A stretch of 64,000 bases of DNA from contig CM028131.1 of the NCBI GenBank assembly GCA_016271365.2, forward strand, positions 171,186,501-171,250,500, written 5' to 3'. The first letter of the stretch is position 1. Each line of letters begins with the position of its first letter. The stretch comes from Neoceratodus forsteri. Lineage: Eukaryota > Chordata > Ceratodontiformes > Ceratodontidae. The notes beneath the pieces were generated by a model. It saw nothing but the letters and a program-made list of their open reading frames with translations, had not been told where the DNA came from and did no database searches. A program made the translations under genes and the position numbers. Below, one piece after another: positions 23,120-33,100 of the stretch.

Positions 23120-24323
23120 TCAGTTGCTTGCTGTTGTCCCAGAAGCACCTGGGCTCCCCAGGGAGGTAGAGAGGCTTGGTAGTATTCCGCCTTTGCTTAT
23201 GGATGGCCCAGGTGCACTGGTCTGGTGGCATAGGACCGCCCGTCAGCTGAACGGCCAGTAGCAACAGCAAGGTGCCAAAGATTGTCGATTGCTTAAGTTG
23301 CCACAGTAGGGCAGGGGTGATCCAAGGGGCATGTTTCACTTTGGACCTCCTAGCAGTTATGGGAGCAAAGATATCACAGGCAAAGTTGAAAGTGCTTACA
23401 AAGAAGGCCAGGGCCAAGTCAATGTTGGTTGCCCTCATCAGAGGGGACCAATCAGTGTGGGCAAGGAAGCACTTAAGGCCTATGAGTCCCCCAGGCCTAA
23501 GCCGCCTTCGAGAGGTGGTTTTGACCGGGGATGAGGGCCGAGGGGTTTCCCAGTTGAAAAGCACAGGGGAGTGGTCACTGAGGCAGTCAGGGAGGATTTG
23601 GATGTTGTGGATGCGGATTGGCCTGTTGGTGAGGACCACATCCAGGAGGGTGCTTGTCCCCAGGTTTTTTCTAGTAGGCTGTGTGACCAGTTGAGTTAGG
23701 TCAATTGAATAGAAAACCTCATGGTGGGAGGAGGACGAGGGGCAGAGCCAGTTTATATTCAAGTTGCCCACCAAGATTTGGTCCGACGAGTTGGGTAGGG
23801 AGGTGAGGTAGTCAATTAGTGGGCCCAGGGCCTGGGATTGGTTCTGAAAGTATGTAGGTGGTTAGGAATAATGGGCCCCTAGCTGGGCCAGGGGACAGCT
23901 TTAGAGTAAGTGCCTGGGCCTCACGGTCGAGGTCAGGCGGGGAGTGGTAGCCCCATGAGAGAATCCTTCAAATAGAAGACACAGCCCCCCTCTCCTGCCA
24001 ACACGGTCCAACCGTGGAGAGGTAGCCGGGAGAGAGATATGAGTTAGGAGTGGAGGGAGACAGCCAGGTTTCAACCAGGGCAACAACATCAGGTTTATGG
24101 AAGGCCACCCAGCAGTGTAGAGAGTCCAGTTTTTCAGGAGGCTACAGATGTTCATAGAAGCAACAGCAGCCCAGGAGATTTCAGGGGAGGGACCAGTGCT
24201 GCCAGGCCCGGGATTGGGGTGGACATTGCCTGACAGGAGCAGGAGGAGGAGGGCTGATCTGGGGAGTGCACAACGGTGGATAGCTTTGACGATTGGAGAG
24301 GGGTGATGAGGGGTGATCACCAA
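23061..24323 (-). pseudogene. LINE B leader and endonuclease (broken)
   Basis: The N-terminal frame (24323-23901) has LLLLLLSGNVHPNPGP at about residues 25-40, then SMNICSLL. The later frame (23774-23061) holds GNLNINWLC, where LINE A has GDFNINW (so the Asp is Asn here), then TLLDVVLTN and SDHSPVLFNW. The domain ends in a linker with FNFACDIFAPI. At least one frameshift and an internal gap lie between the two frames. The 2A-like motif is at 24204-24233. Confidence 0.75.
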
Positions 24324-24778
24324 GTGAAACAGCTACTAGAGAGCAGTGAAATGTGACAAATGAGGTATTGGGAGCAAATTGTTCAAACTTAATCAGGCTC
24401 CCTCTAGTGGCAAAACAATATAAGGAGCTAATGGAGAAGTTGGGTGTTTGAAAAAAAAAAAAAAGATCAAGCACAGGCAAAAGATGAACTTGCTGGGGGC
24501 GGGCTGGTAGTGGGTGTGGGGAGAAGAGCAAATGGGCTGTGGGCTATCAGGTACTATTGTGATTCAAAAAAGAAGGTGATTACTAGCAGGGCAAACTGAA
24601 ATTCTGCACACAGGAAAAGCACTTAGAAGTACTAAATAGCTTTAATTCACTATTTTTGTTTTCTCTGTACATCAGGTCAAGCTAGCAGGAGTGTTTTAAC
24701 ATCACAAACACAAATAATGAATTAGAGCTATTTAACAGCTGTTTTCTTACAGAAACCCCAGTTAGATAGCTATATATA

Positions 24779-24946
24779 GAAGATTGTGTATGAGCAGTCA
24801 TACATAACAAGGATATTCTTGTATCAAGAGGTTTCCTTGGTAACAGATGACTGCAAGAGTGCAGCTCGAGAGGTACTCTGTTACCAAAGGAACCTCAAGA
24901 TACAAGAATTTCCTTGTTTGTGTATGACTGCTCATACACAATCTTT
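24779..24946. repeat. 168-bp palindromic foldback element
   Basis: Two arms of about 70 bases (24779-24848 and 24877-24946) are near-perfect inverted repeats beginning agattgtgtatgagcagtca. They enclose a loop of about 28 bases that is itself rich in short palindromes. TATAG occurs just outside both ends (24775-24779 and 24947-24951), a possible 5-bp target duplication. It has no coding capacity. Confidence 0.7.
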
Positions 24947-24951
24947 TATAG

Positions 24952-25985
24952 TGTATGGGCAGTCACAGCATAGAAAATCACACAAAACCAGCTGGAGAAG
25001 ACAACAGAGAATAGAAATTTTAACATTTTATATTTTTTTACTGACACAGTGTGCTGCAGTTGTTTCTGCAAGTTCAAGTTTAAAAAAACAGCAACTTCCA
25101 GCTTAACTGGATTGAGGAAAGCAACTATGTGGCAGCATTCCAAGTTGTTATGCTGCAGTAGTGACATAGCTAGTGCAGCATAACAGCTGTGATGACATAG
25201 CTACTGCAGCATAACATCTCCATTCTAGTTATGGATTTCTACCCATAGCAACATTCTACCATACACTATATATGTATTACTACCAGTTTTGAGTTCTCAC
25301 TTCAATCCAGTGTTTTTTTTTCTACCTAGGCTGTTAGAGGAGTTTTTCTTATTCTCCCTGGGTGTTTTATGATGTCTGGGGGCTGTCATTCAAGTTTGTT
25401 TTATTGCATCTTCTCCACGTTAGTCTTCACAGCATACCCTTTGGTTTGATGTCTAATAGCCCCTACAGCAGGCCAGTGTCTTGTTACAGTATCTTCCTTA
25501 GCCACAGCAGAGAGAAAAAAACACTGCAGCTAGGATTCACAGTGCTATACAATAGACCATAGAAGGTTACATGTTTAAACACACAGACACACACACACAC
25601 CCAAGCAGAACACAGCTGGATAAGGTACCAGTATTTAGGAAACTTGTCATCACTAAGCCATATGCAGTGTGGCATAGGTAAAATCCAGATCACCAGACCA
25701 GGACCAGTGCTGTAATATCTGCACTCGGCACAGCTTGTGCAAATATTGCTGATCCAGTGGATCAAATAAATACGTACAAATAAATACATAAATAAATACT
25801 CGGCTTCGCCTAGTGCTTCAACCCACCCCAGGAGTGACATTATTACATGACAACACACACCCTGTAGTGCCTTATTGCTTAAATATGCCCTTTCTCAATG
25901 TACTATACTTTGATTCAGTTAGTGCAACAGCCATCATGTGAACACTCTGGGCTTCTCTTTGACTCCTGATGTCTATTTACTTTAG
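24952..25985. other. Noncoding spacer with short inverted repeats
   Basis: Around 25150-25220 the unit gacatagcta-n-tgcagcataac occurs twice, with an inverted third copy (gttatgctgcagtag). A short (CA)n run lies at about 25578-25600, and a taaata-rich tract at 25766-25800. No gene is supported. Confidence 0.5.
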
Positions 25986-26240
25986 CTATTGTATATTGTT
26001 TGAACTGCTTTGGTCTTCTTGATGTGGTGCCTGTGTGCCTAAACTATGTAATATGTTTATCTACTGCTACCCATGTATCTCCAGTGAATGATTGTTATAA
26101 CTGTCTGCTGTCCGAGTCATTGTTTATGGACTTGTTAACTGCTGTCTTTGCATTAGTTTTGACGAGGTGCCTTTGTAAATTAGTCTCTAACTCAAAGGTT
26201 TGTAAATCTGATATTTTTTAAATAAATGTTTATGTTTAAG
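25986..26240 (+). repeat. L2-like 3' untranslated region fragment
   Basis: The segment matches the 3' ends of LINEs A and B, including gacgaggtgcctttgtaaat and the degenerate hairpin at 26170-26198. It ends in aaataaatgttta. It is a 5'-truncated third copy without coding sequence. Confidence 0.7.
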
Positions 26241-27041
26241 CCCATGAAACACCCTTATCTAGTTAATGCATTCACAGTCATAGTGGCTCTGTCAGAGCTT
26301 GTTTACCTAATGATTACTGCAGTGTAGTAGATTGTATCAGGCTAATTTCATTGACTTATGCTGTACACTGACATTTCCTGTAACCAGAGATGCCAGACTC
26401 CCCTGCAAATGACATCAGAGAAGATCTGCAGCAGTGGGAGATTCAAGAGCCTAAAGTGAATGTCAGAGTTTTTTTAAAGCAGTAATTTTTTTATTTAGCA
26501 TGCTTTACTGATTTTTATAACAAGAACAACAAACCAAAACAACAACCAATCATACATCAGAAAAATGTACACAAAATACAATCACAAAACATATGCAACT
26601 TCAATATAAGCCGTAATCTTCTGTTTGCTGGTCTGCTGTTCTCCTCAAGCTAGATATCAGGACCATCAAACATATGATTTTAGCTTACAAGATGTTTAAT
26701 ATGTACACCCAGGCTATACAATCTCCAAACTCTGCAGTCCTCCTCTGATGTCAGTTACAGGGGATTCTGGGATTTCTGGTAACAGGAAATGGAATCTTAG
26801 AAGTCAGTAAAATTAGCCTAAAATATTCTACTACATAGAAACATAAAAACTGTCAGCAGACAAGGACTGCTAGACCCATCCATTCCACCCTTTAGCCCTA
26901 CATTTGTTTGCAACCTGTGACCCTAGCTGGTCATGGCTTATTACCACTCCTACTAACCTGTAAGGTTCCTTTATGTCTGTCCCAGGCATATTTAAATCCC
27001 TCCACTGTGCTTGCTCCCAACACCTCCTGTGGCAGACTATT

Positions 27042-28930
27042 CTATGTGTCTACCACCCTTTCTTTGCAGAAAAACTTCCTCACACTCCTCTTTAACCTAC
27101 CCCCTTCCAATTTTATGTCATGCCTCCTTGTTCTTGTACTCCTATGTTGGAAGATGTCTCCCCCCTGCACCTTGTTAATGCCCTTAAGGTACTTAAAAGT
27201 TTCTATCATGTCCCCACAGTCCCTCCTTTCCTCCAAACAAGTACATATTGAGGTCTTTCAATCTCTCCTCATACGTCTTCTGGTGCAAATCTTGTACCAT
27301 CCTAGTTGCCCTTCTCTGGACTGCCTCCCCCCGTTTATGTCCTTGTGAAGGTGAGGCCTCCAGAACTGCATGCAGTACTCTAGGTGAGGCCTCACTAGTG
27401 TTTTGTACAATGGCATCACTACCTCCCACCTTCTGCTAGTGATACCTTTGCCTATGTACCTCAGCATGCCACTGCCCCTTCCTGCAGCTTATGTAATCTG
27501 CTTAGACACCTTTAAGTTGTCAAAAGTGATAACCCCCAGGTCCCTTTCTTCCCTGGTAATCGTCAGTAACTCCTCACCCATCTGATAGTTCTCGCCAGGG
27601 TTACCTCTTCCCAGGTACATTATTTTGCACTTCTTTGAATTGAACCTCAGCTGCCATAGCTCAGACAATTTTTCAAGCTTCCCCAGCTCCCTCTGCATTT
27701 TCTCCACCCCTTCTGGAGTATCCACCCTGTTGCAGATCATGATGACATCTGAAAACAGGCAGACCTTTCCCTCCAGTCCTTCATCACTGTCACTAATGAA
27801 GACATTGAAAAGGACTGGTCCAAGCACTGATCCATGAGGTACCCCGCTGGTCACCCCCTCTCTCCAGATTGGATCCCATTTACCACCACCCTCTGCCTTC
27901 TGTCTGTTAGCCAGTTCCTTACCAAGTTTACCACCTTGTGCCCCATGCCCGAGTACCCATCTTGATTCCTAGCCTTTTATGTGGGACAGTGTCGAAGGCC
28001 TTACTGAAGTTGAGGTAGGCAATGTCTACCATCCCCCCAATTCACTTCCTTTGTCACGCAATCAAAAAAAAATCTATCAGATTCATCTGACATGACCGCT
28101 CTGCCAAAAATCCATGTTGCCTTGGATCCTGGGCACCACTGGATTCCAAGGGTGCCTCTTTTCTTTCTTTCAGCAGTGCCTCCATGATCTTACCTTCTAC
28201 TGAAGTGAGGCTGACCAGCCTATAATTTCTTGCCTCGTCCCTATTAATGCTGTTGTGCAGAGGGACTACATGTGCCCTCTTCCAGTCCTCTGGAACCATT
28301 CCCGTGTTGAGTGACTCTGTGAACAAGGCTGCCAAAGGTGCTGCTAGCTCCCTCCAAAGCTCCCTTAATATCTTTGGGTGGATGCCATCTGGCCCCATTG
28401 CTTTGTCCACCTTCAGGTTTATGAGCTCCTCAAGGACTCTCTCCACTGTGAATGGATCTGTGTCTAGATCTCACCCCCCCTTCGCATCTGTTACCCAGCT
28501 GTGGTCCCTGACCCTCCCCCCTTCAGTGAATACTGAACAGAAGTATTTGTTCAATATCTCCGCCTTCTCCAGGTCTCCCTCCTTACATTCCCCTGTGTCC
28601 CCTCTGAGCATTACAATGCCTTCCCTGGTTTTCCTTCTTTCACTGATGTACCTATAGAATATCTTGTCCCCTTTCTTCACACTCTGTGCTAACCTCTCCT
28701 TACGCTGCACCTTTGTGCTCCTTACAGCCTTTCCCATTTCTCTTAGATTCTTTAGATACACTGCCCTGTCTTCCTCCCTCTGAGTCTTCTTATACTTTCT
28801 GAAATTTGCCCTTTTGGCCCTTACCTTGTCTCCCACCTCCACCGAGAAACAAAGTGATTTCCTCTTTCTCGTGCCTTTGTTCACCATCTTGATGCATTGG
28901 CTCATCACTTCCCCCATGGCACTCTTCAAG
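27042..28930 (-). pseudogene. CR1 element C reverse transcriptase and C-terminal region (broken)
   Basis: The linker (28929-28471) is basic and contains KIFYRYISERRKTREGIV. RT fingers and palm begin in 28446-28054 (MGPDGIHPKIL, NYRLVSLTSVEGKIMEALL, QHGFLAERSC) and resume at 27854-27489 (SGVPHGSVLGPVLFNVFISD). The catalytic box, normally FADD, reads FSDV, so both its Ala and second Asp are changed. The C-terminal part is at 27467-27042 ([19 protein letters not shown], then IKLEGGRLKRSVRKFF). Frameshifts near 28050, 27480 and 27250 confirm decay. Confidence 0.85.
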
Positions 28931-29053
28931 TGTACCCACTGCTCCTTGACTCCCCCCTTTATCCCTCCTCACCATGGCCGCTTTGATACAGCTCCCTATT
29001 TTAGCAAAGTCTGCCCTCCTGAAATCTAGGACCTTTGTATTTGTGTAGCTAGC

Positions 29054-29347
29054 TTATGTCTCTGTCCCCATGCTAAACCACACTATGTGGTAGTCACTGG
29101 ATCCCAGCTGACCTTCTACCTGGAAGTCTGTGATTCTGTCTCCATTATTTAGTACAAGGTCCAGAATCACCCTGTCTCTAGTTGGATCAGTCACCAGCTG
29201 TCTGAGGCCTGCCCTCTGTAAGGAATCCATGATGCCTCCACTCCAGGATGAAGCAGCTGCTGGGATGGTCCAATCCATGTCTGGGATATTGAAGTCACTG
29301 AGCAGTAATACCTCACCCTTTGATGCTATGTCATGAATTTGATCCAA
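29054..29347 (-). pseudogene. CR1 element C endonuclease, C-terminal part
   Basis: The open frame covers the last half of the endonuclease: EVLLLSDFNIPDMDW (normally GDFN), GLRQLVTDPTRDRVILDLVL, and GSSDYHIVWF, where the usual GxSDH has become SSDYH. The catalytic N-terminal half is not recognisable upstream. Confidence 0.75.
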
Positions 29348-29539
29348 CAGATCCTTATCCTCCTCCCCCCTGTGCAGGAGGTCTGTAGCTCACCTCTGTG
29401 TGGATGCCGGCCATTGCCTGGCTCAAGTGTGACCCACAGTGCCTTGACCTCCCCCAGTCTACGCTGTATCTCTGTTGCGTTACTATACTGCAGTAAACAG
29501 TAAGTAAACATAAAATGTTTTGTTTTGTTTTTTTACACG

Positions 29540-29608
29540 AAGTGCAAATTGGAATCAGCCTCACACTTGGGTGTGAGGCTCCCATTGCTGACAATTCCCC
29601 TTTAAATT
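29540..29608. repeat. Palindrome-bearing repeat end (GAGCCTCACACT type), copy 2
   Basis: The palindrome cctcacacttgggtgtgagg is followed by ctgacaattcccctttaa. This is the inverted counterpart of 12722-12812, including the matching ccaatt flank. Confidence 0.5.
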
Positions 29609-29654
29609 CAGAGTTACTGGACTTTTTCCTGTTTATAGGAGGATTGTCATTATC

Positions 29655-29835
29655 CTATAAATGAATAAGGGGTGTAGTCTTCCTTGGGATTGTCAACCAT
29701 AATGCACACCCCACTGCAGTAACAGAAAAGCTATGATGTGATGGGGACAAGTGTGTTATGTTTCATGAGTGCATACAGTGTGGTGAGCGTTAGGGTTGGC
29801 AACCCCAAGGAAGAATATACCCCTTATTTGCTTTA
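29655..29835. repeat. Foldback element with roughly 45-bp arms
   Basis: The left arm (about 29662-29705, aataaggggtgtagtcttcc) and right arm (about 29785-29830) are imperfect inverted repeats around an 80-base loop. No coding capacity. Confidence 0.55.
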
Positions 29836-31211
29836 GGGGTGGGAAAGCTGTTGTAGGGTTGGAAACCCTAAAATCATGTTCCCCTATGTTTGTCACTTTA
29901 TCTTAAACCCTAAGTGATAAATTAACATAGTTTCTTTGCAATGAATTTCCTTACTTTTTGAGATAGTGTAATCATATCCTTATTTACCTGAGGGAGTGCA
30001 GGGTCCTTTAGGCCCTGCTCTCCCGTCCCTTCATAGACGCATTTATGTATGTTGCTGTGGAAGGGTCCTGCACTTCCATTTATAGGACAACAGTGTCCAA
30101 ATTGTTAGCATAGACATCTTATTACTCCACCTTATATATCCGATACTGAACATTTTTGAATCCCCACTAAAACATAATTTTGCGCAACTACAACTCCATT
30201 CCATGCCACAGGTGAAAAAAGACATTTTGATCAGGATTTAAAAAATGACAGCTGTGACATACAGTACATGTAGTGGGGTAATAAGAAGTCTATGTTGGAA
30301 ATTTGGGGTCAAAACATTAAACATTTTTGATGCTATGAGCGTGTGTAGAGAAATTGCAATGAATGGTCATAGCTCTGCCATTTTTACATATTTTGACCCC
30401 AAATTTTCAATATAGCCTTCTTATGACTCCACCTCATGAACAAGGTCAGGAAAAGTGATCAAATCCCACCCAAAAGGTGAATTTACCAACGGACTACAAA
30501 ATCACCTTTCGGGCTGGAGTTGCATAATGACAGTCATGTTGTTCATGAGGGTTCCATGTCATGATAGCAATCGCAATACAGTGCTCACTATCATAGTGAA
30601 TGTATATCACCGAAAAGCATTTCGGCAATATACAAACCCAAGCGACCTGACTTCTGGCTATTTTAAGTGTTTTTACAGGGGGCTGCACCCTCCGCACCTT
30701 CCCCATGGGGGGCTTCTACCCCGCACTTCCCGAATAAGAACTGTTAACTCCAGGGAGGTGCATGTTGAGCAGGGGGCAAAACACAGACAAAAAAAACAGA
30801 GTCACAAGCAGTGGCAAAACAATCGCCCCCAGCAGGTCCCAAACCCAGTGCCTGCTGCACCGTTGCCAGCCACCCTCCCCACCACCACACCACAGAGCTG
30901 GCTTGGCTGCAGCAGGATCCCCTACCCATACAAACCCTCCCTCCTATCCCTCCCCTACACCTCCCTATCCCTTCCCTTCCAGTTGCTTTCCTTGCTATAA
31001 CATCAATACCCTTGCAAGGTAGCCGATGATGAAAGCGCTATAAATGAGTCGCTGTCTCTACAGTTGCTAATTTATAATCGCTATCATCACTGGCTACCAT
31101 TCATGAGGTGGGGTCTCCAAATAGTCATGTTGAAAATTTGTGGTCAAAATGTCAAAGAATGGCTGAGCTATGTATGAAAGTTGAAACTCCCTTTGAAATA
31201 CATTGAACCTT
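29836..31211. other. Noncoding repeat-rich spacer
   Basis: No gene is supported. The phrase gaaatttggggtcaaaa occurs at about 30300 and inverted near 30400, with a further related copy near 31130. A roughly 30-base imperfect inverted repeat (about 30545-30575 and 31075-31105, gatgatagc core) brackets a C-rich insert, and gcgctataaatga near 31037 resembles a LINE or SINE 3' end. Confidence 0.45.
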
Positions 31212-32122
31212 AGTAGTATAAGTTCATATATCTCGTCAAATGTTAAAGTTCAGCCAATCAGCATGTGCCACGTCATTTGACAGGTGGGTGTGGCCTAAAA
31301 TGGACCAATCAGAATTGTCCCTTGTTAAACCGGAAGTCACTCCCTAAAATGTGCTAGCCCCACCCACTTCTGGCGGAAGTGACGCAACCTCGAACCCATG
31401 TCCCGCCCCTTGCACAGGAAATGACATGCGTTCGAACCCGTGTCCCGCCCCTTGTGCAGGAAATGACCCACACTGAAACCCTGGAAGTGACATAACACCA
31501 CCATTTTGTAAGCATCTTATGCCCCTCATTCTTGTACACTGCTCAAACCCCTGCCACCCACCATTTTGTAAGCATCCTACACCCCTCCTTCTCATACACT
31601 CCTCGAACCCCTGCCACGCCATCCTGGCTGGAACCTGAGTCCCACCATGCTAGCTTGAACTCCTGTCCCCCTCCTTTCTCCTGCACCCCCACCATCCTGG
31701 CTTGAACCCCTGTCCCTCTTCACCACCATGCCCCACCCACCCCAAAAATCAGTTAGGGTTTATGTAGTGTTATGTGCCCCCTGTAGGCTTGGGGGGTATA
31801 ACTGCAAGGGCATGTGTGTGTTTTTTTATTAGGATATTTTCAGAAAGAAGTATCTAGGAGGCAACCTGATCGTGCAGCGGTTTCACAGATCTGTGTGAAG
31901 ACCTCCCTGAGGGAAATTCATCTGCCTGTGTGAGTACCCCTTTTTCTGTTTTTTATAACAATATACAAAATAATTTAACATGCATCTGTAGGACTGTGTC
32001 AAACTTACATCAAAAGGATACCTTTATGTATATGCATGTAACATTTATAAGCTAAAATGGGGGACCTCTGTGTAAATAAGATGGTTCAGCAGTTTTCTCT
32101 GGATAGCATTGCAACATGCTGG

Positions 32123-32152
<30 letters not shown>
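31212..32152 (+). repeat. Maverick left terminal inverted repeat
   Basis: The repeat pairs with 47812-48774 along its whole length and ends inside at a (GT)n run (32124-32155). It contains two copies of a roughly 43-base unit (cccgccccttgcacaggaaa with ttcgaaccc) and two copies of a roughly 62-base unit around ccattttgtaagcatc. Confidence 0.92.
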
Positions 32153-32156
<4 letters not shown>

Positions 32157-32533
32157 TTTTATAGCAATCACAAAACTCATGATTTATACTCCATCATGAA
32201 TTAAAAGAATAAAATATATCAGAAAAAAGGAATACACATACCTATAGTTCACCCCTCAGCAATGTGTTACTTCAAGGAGAAAGCTGAATGAAATGTGAGT
32301 GATATTTATAATGTTTTAAAAAAGGGAGTGGGGGCTACAACAGATGTGCCTCTGACACATGTTACTATGTATAGTATGATTGGGTGTGATGATGGTTTTA
32401 CCAAGGGGCAGTCCATCTTGCAAAGCGTTATATAAACCCTGCATTTAAAGCCAGAAGGCACAGCTTTTTGAGCGATTCCTCAGATTCTGTTTTATAGACT
32501 TGGAGCAGATTATCAAAAACATCAAGCAAGAAG

Positions 32534-33100
32534 ATGGCACAGCGCAGCGCTTCTCAATTCAACCTCCCAGCAACAGGCCAGACTGGCACACTACTGAATG
32601 AAAAGTCTGGAGATGAAAAACCAAGCAAGAAGATGGCACAGCGCAGCGCTTCTCAATTCAACCTCCCATAACAGGCCAGATTGTCACACCACCTAATGAA
32701 AAGTCTGGAGATGAAAAGCCAAGCAAGAAGATGGCTATCGGGCCCACAACCCAAGCCAACGATGTGTACTACATGAGGTATGAAAAGAATGTCCCACACA
32801 AGTCTTGTTGAGGGAAGAGTGTCTGCCATAAAAAGAAACTCGCTGAACAGTTTGGTGAATCTGAAAATCCTAAATCTGACTGTCCTTCTGAAGAGACACC
32901 ACTGCAAGACCTTGAAGAGTTGCTGGGGTGTGAATCTGATGCAGAAAAAGAAGTTACTATGAAACCCAAAACAGAGAGTGACAAGAAGGGGGAGCCAGAG
33001 AAGATGGTCAGTGAGACACTGCCAAAAAAAGCATCAGAGAAAGTTGAGAAAAAGAAATCCAAGACACAGCCAAGAGGTGCCTCTGACCAAGAGGGGATGA
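32534..33100 (+). pseudogene. Maverick Lys/Ser-rich protein with 33-codon repeats (broken)
   Basis: I do not recognise the family. It starts MAQRSASQFNLP. A 99-base unit is repeated at 32534 and 32633. The second copy has 98 bases, so the frame shifts where the third begins (32731). Beyond this comes a charged region rich in Lys, Glu and Ser (DAEKEVTMKPKTESDKKGEP), with a stop near 32818. A CR1 insertion at 33100 cuts it. After the CR1, 36510-36574 again encodes Lys/Glu repeats and ends LDEV at a donor-like gag|gtaaat, so the gene may have continued by splicing into 36719. A basic, disordered DNA-associated protein is one possibility. Confidence 0.5.

Larger units (their letters stand above)
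21056..24540 (-). mobile_element. LINE B, CR1/L2-type retrotransposon of the LINE A family
   Basis: Read on the minus strand, the element has a leucine-rich leader with NPGP, an endonuclease, a reverse transcriptase, a C-terminal region, a hairpin-bearing 3' end and an (AAAT)n-like tail at 21056-21085. It is longer than most truncated LINE copies and may be nearly full length. The 5' limit near 24540 is approximate. Many frameshifts make it inactive. An (AT)n run (21379-21400) lies in its 3' untranslated region. Confidence 0.85.
21022..24765. mobile_element. Possible TA-inserting DNA transposon split by LINE B
   Basis: The outer 29 bases at 21022-21050 and 24737-24765 are inverted repeats with one mismatch (core actggggtttctgtaag). 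Each arm is bordered by TA, as for Tc1/mariner-like insertions. Only about 200 bases between the arms are not LINE B, so this was probably a small non-autonomous element into which LINE B inserted. Size and arms are seen; the class is inferred. Confidence 0.5.
26830..29480 (-). mobile_element. CR1 element C
   Basis: On the minus strand the order is endonuclease end, long linker, reverse transcriptase, a C-terminal region with THHDIKLEGGRLK-like sequence, and a 3' end near 26830. Protein motifs differ clearly from LINEs A and B and match CR1: KAMGPDGIHPKIL, SVLGPVLFNVFISD, and MIETFKYLKGINKVQGGDIF. The 5' part of the endonuclease is missing or decayed beyond 29400. Confidence 0.85.

Noticed and set aside
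30455..31022. Pro-rich open frames left of the Maverick
   Set aside because: Low-complexity C-rich DNA without motifs, and no support for coding.
31344..31622. Repetitive open frames within the Maverick terminal repeats (also 48201-48661)
   Set aside because: They arise from the tandem minisatellite units, appear on both strands, and sit in the terminal repeat.
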